Below are positions 1 through 4,466 of a DNA stretch of 12,051 bases, in pieces. The notes under the pieces are model-generated. The model was not told where the DNA came from and searched no databases. It saw only the letters and a list, made by a program, of their open reading frames with translations. A program made the translations under genes and the position numbers. The DNA comes from Bacillota bacterium (lineage in GTDB: Bacteria > Bacillota > Clostridia > Peptostreptococcales > Anaerovoracaceae): NCBI GenBank assembly GCA_016281165.1, contig JAEEIC010000010.1:1-12051 (forward strand). Reading direction: 5' to 3'. Positions within the stretch are counted from its first letter, which is position 1. Every line of letters starts with the position of its first letter.

Positions 1-428
1 AAGCTGGTCTTTTTGATGATATCGCAAAGATCCCTGTTCCTGACCGTGGTCCTCTTTATCTCCTCGATCGAACCTAAGGAAGGATATTCCTCGGCGGAGA
101 AGCAGACGAAGCTGAAATCGGAACCGAGGCAGTTGAGCCTCAAATTCCCGGCGACGTCGCTCTCGACACTCACCATGGCGTTGGGGAGCCTTCTCACGAC
201 CTCGGAGAACATCCTGGCATCTACGACGAGGCTGCCTTCTTCGGGATCCTGCACCTCGAGACTGGTCTGGATGGTGAAATCGAGATTGGAGCTCGTCATC
301 TTCAGGGTGCTTCCCTTAAGATCCAAAAGTATGCCCTTCAGTATGGGAATGGTCGTCCTTACCGATACGGCCTTGGTCACTGTATTTATAGCTTTGTTCA
401 GCGCCATCTGTGAACAGGTGAATCTCAT
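1..428 (-). CDS. dnaN: DNA polymerase III beta subunit (sliding clamp), 5' part only
   Basis: This is the N-terminal 142 residues of the beta clamp, the ring that tethers the replicative polymerase to DNA. The 3' end lies off the left edge. The start is the ATG read from 428 leftward, giving MRFTCSQMALNKAINTVTKA, followed by the family's hallmark SxRTTIPILKGI segment at about residues 23-35. A strong ribosome site (AAAGGAGG) ends 6 bp upstream, which fixes the start. The visible part covers clamp domain 1 and the beginning of domain 2. It lies 160 bp downstream of dnaA on the same strand, the usual dnaA-dnaN order, and is probably transcribed with dnaA through the origin gap. No frame break is visible. 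Identification is secure from the N-terminal pattern and context. Confidence 0.95.
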   Translation of the reverse strand, partial: MRFTCSQMALNKAINTVTKAVSVRTTIPILKGILLDLKGSTLKMTSSNLDFTIQTSLEVQDPEEGSLVVDARMFSEVVRRLPNAMVSVESDVAGNLRLNCLGSDFSFVCFSAEEYPSLGSIEEIKRTTVRNRDLCDIIKKTS

Positions 429-434
429 GCGCAG

Positions 435-442
435 CCTCCTTT
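435..442 (-). promoter_or_regulatory. Strong Shine-Dalgarno site of dnaN
   Basis: Read on the minus strand this is AAAGGAGG with a 6-nt spacer (ctgcgc) to the dnaN ATG. It decides the dnaN start. It contrasts sharply with dnaA, which has no comparable site. Confidence 0.85.
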
Positions 443-462
443 TATATTTGTTTTAATTTTTG

Positions 463-480
463 CTGTTGTTGAAGAAGTAG
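463..480 (-). other. DnaA-trio-like array
   Basis: On the minus strand the triplets read CTA CTT CTT CAA CAA CAG, so the plus strand read 3'->5' is GAT GAA GAA GTT GTT GTC. The first three fit the DnaA-trio consensus 3'-[G/A]A[T/A]-5', which binds a DnaA filament on single-stranded DNA. The array starts 12 bp after the box at 493-501, which points into it in the orientation used in B. subtilis, and it leads into an AT-rich stretch. Later triplets keep G in phase but depart from the consensus. Confidence 0.6.
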
Positions 481-492
481 TGTCTGTTGAAA

Positions 493-501
493 TGTGGAAA
501 A
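493..501 (-). promoter_or_regulatory. DnaA box TTTTCCACA (anchoring the trio array)
   Basis: Exact TTTTCCACA on the minus strand, directed towards the triplet array and dnaN. It matches the four other exact boxes in the window. It differs from the widespread TTATCCACA at the third base. Confidence 0.75.
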
Positions 502-547
502 CCCTCCTGAGGCTTGATTTCAAAGGATTTTGGCGTTTTTAAAAACC

Positions 548-556
548 TGTTGAAAA
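548..556 (-). promoter_or_regulatory. Degenerate DnaA box
   Basis: The plus strand reads TGTTGAAAA, one mismatch from the local TGTGGAAAA. It has the same orientation as the anchoring box at 493-501. It is weak on its own and listed because it sits among stronger boxes. Confidence 0.35.
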
Positions 557-566
557 TACAAGGGGT

Positions 567-575
567 TTTTCCACA
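567..575 (+). promoter_or_regulatory. DnaA box TTTTCCACA
   Basis: Exact TTTTCCACA on the plus strand. It lies 4 bp from the box-like TGTGAAAAA at 580-588 in the opposite orientation, so the two form a head-to-head pair just after the dnaA stop codon. Confidence 0.75.
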
Positions 576-579
576 GACC

Positions 580-588
580 TGTGAAAAA
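580..588 (-). promoter_or_regulatory. Near-consensus DnaA box abutting the dnaA stop
   Basis: TGTGAAAAA on the plus strand (TTTTTCACA on minus) is one mismatch from the local box and directly abuts the dnaA stop codon at 589-591. It pairs in inverted orientation with the exact box at 567-575. Confidence 0.45.
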
Positions 589-1920
589 CTAAAGCAGTTT
601 CTTTATGTTCTCCACCACGTCGGAAAGCTCCGGCGTCTTTTTTATCTCTTTGGTTATCTTTTTATAGCTGTAGAGTATGGTCGAATGATCCCTTCCGCCG
701 AATACCTCTCCGATCTTGGGGAAGGAATAATCGGTGAGCTCTCTGACGAGATAGATCGCGATCTGCCTGGGATAGGCGACGTTCCTGGCGTGCGTCCCTC
801 CTTCAAGATCCGCCGGCTTGATGCCGAAATAGCCTGCCACGCAGTTCTTGATGATCTCGGGCGTGATCTCGGTGGTCCTGGTGTCGTATACCTCGGAGAG
901 CACGGTCCTCACGAAATCGCGGCTGATGGGCTGCTCGGTGAGGGTCGAGAAGGTGAGCACCCTGGTGAAGGCGCTCTCGAGCTCCCTGATGTTGGACTGT
1001 ATGCTCTGGGCTATCATGTCGAGGGCGGCGATGAGCTCCGGGTCGTTGATATCGAGATCCTCCAAAATGGCCTTGTTCTTCAGTATCGCCATCCTGGTCT
1101 CGTAATCGGGGGTCTGGATATCGGCGATGAGGCCCCAGGAAAAGCGCGATATCAGCCTTTCCGGTATGTCGCCCAGTTCTCTTGGGGGCTTGTCGCTGGT
1201 GAAGACTATCTGCTTCTTGGCGTTGTAGAGGGCGTCGAAGGTCGCGAAGAGCTCCTCTTCGGTGGAGGGCTTTCCGGCGATGAACTGCACGTCGTCGAAA
1301 AGGAGATAGTCGACGTTCCTGTATTTATCCTTGAATTCCTGGGTCTTTTTCTTCTGGATGGCCAGTATGAGCTCGTTGGTGAAGGTCTCGGAGGAGACGT
1401 AGAGGACCTTTTTCCGGGGCCTGTTCTGGATCACGTAATGGCCGATGGCGTGCATGAGATGGGTCTTGCCCAGGCCCGAGGCGCCGTATATGAAGAGGGG
1501 ATTGAACTTGTCGTAGCCGCCCCTGGCGCTGTGGTCTCCCTTGGCCACGGCGGTCGCCGCCACGTAGGCGAGCCTGCTGTTGTTCCCGTCCACGAAGGTG
1601 TCGAAGGTATACTTGGGATTGAGCATCTCCTTCTCAAGATCCTCGGGGTCTTCGGGGATCTTGTTGGTCACGGCGACGGAAAGGTCCTTGCCGAATACCA
1701 GAATGACCGCGCGGGAGATCTCTTCCCTGTTCCTGTTCACCATGTTCTGGTAGAACTCGCAGTTGCCCACGGAGGCATGGAGATAAAGGGTATTGTCCTT
1801 TTCACCCAGCTTGACGGGAGCGAGGGGCTTGAAATAATTGTCGACCTTGAGCTTTTCCATGTTCTGCGACAAAAGCTCGAGGACCTGGTTCCATTTGGCG
1901 ATAAGTTCTGCTTTATTCAT
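589..1920 (-). CDS. dnaA: Chromosomal replication initiator protein DnaA
   Basis: DnaA is an AAA+ ATPase that binds DnaA boxes and melts the origin. At 443 residues it has normal length with a very short linker. Domain I is about residues 1-85, the linker 86-100, AAA+ about 101-345, and the DNA-binding domain about 350-443. Visible motifs are Walker A GASGLGKTH (146-154), Walker B LLFDD (206-210), sensor I FTSDKPP (240-246), arginine-finger segment ERLISRF (254-260), sensor II NIRELE, and the signature helix with GRDHST (409-414). His377 occupies the place of E. coli Arg399, and the adjacent basic cluster (usually K/R-rich) reads GGTHARNV; Ser413 replaces Thr435. The start fits domain I, but no good ribosome site precedes it: GAGAG lies 11 nt upstream. 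Boxes flank the gene on both sides, and one lies in its promoter. Confidence 0.97.
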   Translation of the reverse strand: MNKAELIAKWNQVLELLSQNMEKLKVDNYFKPLAPVKLGEKDNTLYLHASVGNCEFYQNMVNRNREEISRAVILVFGKDLSVAVTNKIPEDPEDLEKEMLNPKYTFDTFVDGNNSRLAYVAATAVAKGDHSARGGYDKFNPLFIYGASGLGKTHLMHAIGHYVIQNRPRKKVLYVSSETFTNELILAIQKKKTQEFKDKYRNVDYLLFDDVQFIAGKPSTEEELFATFDALYNAKKQIVFTSDKPPRELGDIPERLISRFSWGLIADIQTPDYETRMAILKNKAILEDLDINDPELIAALDMIAQSIQSNIRELESAFTRVLTFSTLTEQPISRDFVRTVLSEVYDTRTTEITPEIIKNCVAGYFGIKPADLEGGTHARNVAYPRQIAIYLVRELTDYSFPKIGEVFGGRDHSTILYSYKKITKEIKKTPELSDVVENIKKLL

Positions 1921-1961
1921 AACTGTGAGCGCTCTCTTTGACGTATATTTTTTCGCGGCAT
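1917..1961 (-). promoter_or_regulatory. Possible 14-codon leader ORF overlapping the dnaA start
   Basis: An ATG at 1961-1959 opens a reading frame MPRKNIRQRERSQL. Its TGA (1919-1917) overlaps the dnaA ATG as ATGA, an arrangement typical of translational coupling, and dnaA itself lacks a clear ribosome site. Against this, the small frame has no clear ribosome site either (only CCGGG next to its ATG), and so short a frame can arise by chance. The peptide is strongly basic. Confidence 0.22.
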
Positions 1962-1983
1962 CCCGGTACGCGCAGGGCGGACT

Positions 1984-2002
1984 TAAAGCCGCGCGGGCTT
2001 TA
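1984..2002. repeat. Hairpin in the dnaA leader
   Basis: TAAAGCC and GGCTTTA form a 7-bp perfect stem around a 5-nt loop (gcgcg). In the leftward dnaA mRNA it would lie about 65 nt before the start codon. Read rightward it is followed by TATTTT, so it could act as a weak terminator in that direction. Its role is unknown. Confidence 0.4.
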
Positions 2003-2027
2003 TATTTTCAGGTATGTAAAGTATAAT
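1999..2027 (+). promoter_or_regulatory. Candidate rightward promoter inside the origin gap
   Basis: TTTATA (1999-2004), a 17-bp spacer, then a perfect TATAAT (2022-2027). Transcription would start near 2034 and run through all three DnaA boxes towards gyrB. The -35 match is only 4 of 6, and it overlaps the hairpin arm at 1996-2002. Confidence 0.4.
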
Positions 2028-2123
2028 ACCTTCAGGCTCCGGAAAGGACCTCCCACCGTATTTCAGCAAAAAAAATGCCTGCCGAAAGGAGGGGGAGAGA
2101 CACCATATCTGGAGCGCAGGGCC

Positions 2124-2152
2124 ATTATATCAAATAAAGTTTTCCACAGGAA
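2124..2152 (-). promoter_or_regulatory. dnaA promoter with extended -10 and an embedded DnaA box
   Basis: On the minus strand TGATATAAT (2132-2124) is a perfect -10 with the TGn extension. Seventeen bases upstream lies only a poor -35 (TTCCTG, 2152-2147), so the promoter would rely on the extended -10. A DnaA box (2140-2148) lies in the spacer and touches the -35, which is a direct site for repression of dnaA by its own product. The transcript would begin near 2117 and give a leader of roughly 195 nt. Confidence 0.55.
2140..2148 (+). promoter_or_regulatory. DnaA box TTTTCCACA (in the dnaA promoter)
   Basis: Exact TTTTCCACA on the plus strand. It overlaps the spacer of the dnaA promoter, so DnaA bound here would block RNA polymerase. 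Confidence 0.75.
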
Positions 2153-2204
2153 GCGGCTTTTTAAAAAACGAAATAATAGGGGAGAGCGGAGCTTTCCCAC
2201 GGCT

Positions 2205-2213
2205 TGTGGAAAA
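2205..2213 (-). promoter_or_regulatory. DnaA box TTTTCCACA
   Basis: The plus strand reads TGTGGAAAA, flanked as CT-TGTGGAAAA-CT, the same flanks as the box 48 bp to its right. It is preceded by a degenerate inverted copy (TTTCCCAC, about 2193-2200). Confidence 0.72.
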
Positions 2214-2252
2214 CTTTTTAAACTTTTTTAACAGTCCATATATCTTGTGTCT

Positions 2253-2261
2253 TGTGGAAAA
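2253..2261 (-). promoter_or_regulatory. DnaA box TTTTCCACA
   Basis: The plus strand reads TGTGGAAAA with the same CT...CT flanks as the box at 2205-2213 and the same orientation. It is the box closest to gyrB. Confidence 0.72.
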
Positions 2262-2280
2262 CTATATTTTTTCCTGACCT

Positions 2281-2301
2281 CCGTATTTTTTACGGCTTTT
2301 T
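2281..2301 (+). terminator. Small terminator-like hairpin facing right
   Basis: CCGTA (2281-2285) pairs with TACGG (2291-2295) around a TTTTT loop and is followed by C and TTTTT (2297-2301). The stem is only 5 bp. With the upstream rightward promoter it could bound a transcript of about 260 nt, or insulate gyrB from read-through. Confidence 0.35.
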
Positions 2302-2303
2302 GC

Positions 2304-2315
2304 CGCCGGCCGGCG
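2304..2315. repeat. 12-bp GC palindrome upstream of the gyrB promoter
   Basis: CGCCGGCCGGCG is a perfect palindrome, 18 bp before the gyrB -35 and at the boundary between the AT-rich origin and the gyrB promoter. It may be an operator or simply GC-rich sequence. Confidence 0.3.
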
Positions 2316-2333
2316 AAGAAACACGCCAAAAGC

Positions 2334-2362
2334 TTGAAAGTTTTGACAAACTCTGCTATAAT
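2334..2362 (+). promoter_or_regulatory. gyrB promoter
   Basis: TTGAAA (2334-2339), a 17-bp spacer and a perfect TATAAT (2357-2362), about 40 bp upstream of the gyrB start. A perfect TTGACA (2343-2348) lies inside the spacer, only 8 bp from this -10, so it cannot pair with it. With an 18-bp spacer it could serve TAGTTA (2367-2372), giving a second, weaker overlapping promoter. Confidence 0.7.
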
Positions 2363-2408
2363 CCATTAGTTATGAAAATAGCGCTTTGAGCGCGTTTACG
2401 GAGGAAAT

Positions 2409-4445
2409 ATGTCAGCAGAGGAAATCAGGCAGGAAGCGGCGGAAGAGCAGAAGCAGGGAAAATACGGCGCCGAGCAGATCGAAGTGCTGGAAGGACTGGA
2501 GCCCGTAAGGGTAAGGCCCGGCATGTACATAGGCACTACCAGCTCCAGGGGCCTTCATCACCTGGTCTATGAGATCGTGGACAACTCGGTGGATGAGGCT
2601 CTGGCCGGATTCTGCAAGAATATAGAGGTCAGCATCAAGGGCGACGGCTCCGTGGAGGTGGCCGACGACGGGCGCGGCATGCCGGTCGACGAGCATCCCA
2701 AGGTCCACAGGCCGGCGATGGAGGTCATCATGACGGTGCTGCACGCGGGCGGCAAGTTCGGCCAGGGGGGCTATAAGGTCTCGGGCGGACTGCACGGCGT
2801 GGGCGCCTCGGTCGTCAACGCCCTTTCGGTCTTCATGCAGGTCGATTCCATGAGGGACGGCCATGTCTACAGCCAGACCTACAGCAGGGGCAAGATCACC
2901 TCAGACATGCATATAACGGGAGATTGCGGCGACAGGACGGGCACCAGGACCCTCTTCAGGCCCGATCCCGAGATATTCGACGACACTGTCTTCAGCTTCG
3001 ATATCCTTTCGCAGAGGATGAGGGAGATGGCCTTCCTCAACAGGGGGCTCTCCATCAGCCTCTCCGACGAGAGAGAAGGGCAGCGGAAAAAGGAAGTCTA
3101 TCACTATGACGGCGGCATAAAGGAATACGTCGATTTTCAGAACGCCAACAAGACTCCCATCCATCCCGACGTGATCTACTTCGAGAGCTCCAAAGAGAGC
3201 GAAAAAGAGGTGGAAAGAGAGGTCACCGAAGAGGGGCCGGACGGCAGGGAAGCAAGAAAGTCGGTAAGGGAGAAGATCAAGGCCGTCTCCGAGTGCGAGA
3301 TCGCCATGCAGTGGACCGATTCCTACACCGAGACCACTCTCTCTTACGCCAACAATATAAACACCGTCGAGGGCGGCGCCCATCTGATGGGCTTTAAGGC
3401 GGCCCTCACCCGCGCGGTCAACGACTACGGCAGGAGCAAGGGCATACTCAAGGAAAAGGACGAGGCCCTGACCGGCGACGACATCAGGGAAGGCCTCACC
3501 GCCATCATCTCGGTCAAGCTGCAGGAGCCCCAGTTCGAGGGCCAGACCAAGACCAAGCTGGGCAACGCCGACATGAGGAGCTTCGTCGACAGCGCCACCT
3601 ACGACAACGTGACCGCCTATCTGCAGGAGAATCCCTCGAACGCCCGCGTGATACTCGAGAAGTGCACCAGGGCGGCGAGAGCGAGGGAAGCAGCGAGGAA
3701 GGCCAGAGACCTCACCAGAAGGAAGAGCGTCCTCGAGAGCTCCTCCCTTCCCGGCAAGCTCGCCGACTGCAGCGAAAGAGACCCGCGCCTCTCCGAGATA
3801 TTCATCGTCGAGGGAGATTCCGCCGGCGGCTCCGCCAAGGACGGGCGCGACAGGAAGACCCAGGCCATACTCCCCTTAAGGGGCAAGATACTGAACGTGG
3901 AGAAGGTGAGGGAAGAGCGCATGCTCGCCTCGGACACCATCCGCGACATGATAACCGCCTTCGGCTGCGGCATCGGCGCCGAGATCAACATCGAAAAGCT
4001 CAGATTCCACACGATCATCATCATGAGCGATGCCGACGTGGACGGGGCCCACATCAGGACCCTGATGCTGACCCTCTTCTTCCGCTACATGAGGCCTCTG
4101 ATCGAGGGAGGCTACATCTACGCGGCCCAGCCGCCCCTCTTCAGGGTCAAGTGCGGCAGCGAGCTGACCTACACCTATTCCGACAAGGAGCAGGAGAAGG
4201 TCCTGGCCGAATACGCGAAGCTGGGAAAAAAGGTCGAGATACAAAGATATAAAGGTCTGGGCGAGATGGACGCGACCCAGCTGTGGGAGACCACCATGGA
4301 TCCCAAGACCCGCACCCTCGTGCAGATAACCCTCGACGACTACGCCTCGGCGGACCAGATATTCACCACCCTCATGGGAGACAAGGTCCCGCCCAGAAGA
4401 AGGTTCATCGAAGAGAACGCCCAGTACGCCAAGCTCGACGTATAG
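2409..4445 (+). CDS. gyrB: DNA gyrase subunit B
   Basis: GyrB is the ATPase half of gyrase, which introduces negative supercoils with GyrA. At 678 residues it is longer than the usual 630-650. The GHKL ATPase shows YEIVDNSVDEAL (54-65), ADDGRGMP (85-92) and GGLHGVGASVVNAL (126-139). The transducer carries QTKTKLGN (379-386). The TOPRIM domain has EGDSAGG (468-474) and DADVD (541-545), and the tail has YKGLGEMDATQLWETTM. The excess length comes from an N-terminal extension (about residues 1-17) and a charged insert around residues 262-292, between the ATPase and transducer regions. The start follows GGAGG with a 4-nt spacer. It diverges from dnaA, has its own promoter near the origin, and is followed 21 bp later by gyrA. 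Confidence 0.97.
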   Translation: MSAEEIRQEAAEEQKQGKYGAEQIEVLEGLEPVRVRPGMYIGTTSSRGLHHLVYEIVDNSVDEALAGFCKNIEVSIKGDGSVEVADDGRGMPVDEHPKVHRPAMEVIMTVLHAGGKFGQGGYKVSGGLHGVGASVVNALSVFMQVDSMRDGHVYSQTYSRGKITSDMHITGDCGDRTGTRTLFRPDPEIFDDTVFSFDILSQRMREMAFLNRGLSISLSDEREGQRKKEVYHYDGGIKEYVDFQNANKTPIHPDVIYFESSKESEKEVEREVTEEGPDGREARKSVREKIKAVSECEIAMQWTDSYTETTLSYANNINTVEGGAHLMGFKAALTRAVNDYGRSKGILKEKDEALTGDDIREGLTAIISVKLQEPQFEGQTKTKLGNADMRSFVDSATYDNVTAYLQENPSNARVILEKCTRAARAREAARKARDLTRRKSVLESSSLPGKLADCSERDPRLSEIFIVEGDSAGGSAKDGRDRKTQAILPLRGKILNVEKVREERMLASDTIRDMITAFGCGIGAEINIEKLRFHTIIIMSDADVDGAHIRTLMLTLFFRYMRPLIEGGYIYAAQPPLFRVKCGSELTYTYSDKEQEKVLAEYAKLGKKVEIQRYKGLGEMDATQLWETTMDPKTRTLVQITLDDYASADQIFTTLMGDKVPPRRRFIEENAQYAKLDV

Positions 4446-4466
4446 ACCGCGAAATAAGGAGCAGAG

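Larger units (their letters stand above)
429..588. other. oriC: Downstream arm of oriC (dnaA-dnaN gap), likely unwinding site
   Basis: This 160-bp gap is much more AT-rich than the flanking genes. It holds two exact TTTTCCACA boxes (567-575 on plus, 493-501 on minus) and two one-mismatch boxes (580-588 and 548-556, minus). These are followed, towards dnaN, by a triplet array (463-480) and an AT-rich tract (about 441-461). Box, then triplets, then AT-rich DNA is the order of the basal unwinding element known from Bacillus subtilis oriC, which also lies between dnaA and dnaN. A perfect 12-bp palindrome GTTTTTAAAAAC lies at 535-546. Origin function is inferred from sequence and position. Confidence 0.75.
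1921..2408. other. oriC: Upstream arm of oriC, dnaA-gyrB divergent intergenic region
   Basis: This 488-bp gap contains no convincing protein gene. From left to right it holds the dnaA leader with a hairpin (1984-2002), a rightward promoter-like element (1999-2027), an A8 tract (2068-2075), the leftward dnaA promoter (2124-2152), three exact DnaA boxes (2140-2148, 2205-2213, 2253-2261) in AT-rich DNA, a small terminator-like hairpin (2281-2301), a 12-bp GC palindrome (2304-2315) and the gyrB promoter (2334-2362). Together with the dnaA-dnaN gap this makes a split origin with dnaA between its two arms, as in B. subtilis. No rpmH or recF is present here. Confidence 0.7.

Noticed and set aside
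514..1941. Long open frame antisense to dnaA
   Set aside because: It is a codon-bias shadow of dnaA: low-complexity composition, no family resemblance, and the dnaA frame carries all AAA+ motifs.
2084..2092. Strong ribosome-site-like GAAAGGAGG in the origin gap
   Set aside because: No ATG, GTG or TTG lies at a suitable distance downstream, so no gene is supported.
1938..2231. 97-residue frame in the origin gap on the plus strand
   Set aside because: It has no ribosome site, an irregular basic composition, and it runs through the dnaA promoter and two DnaA boxes.
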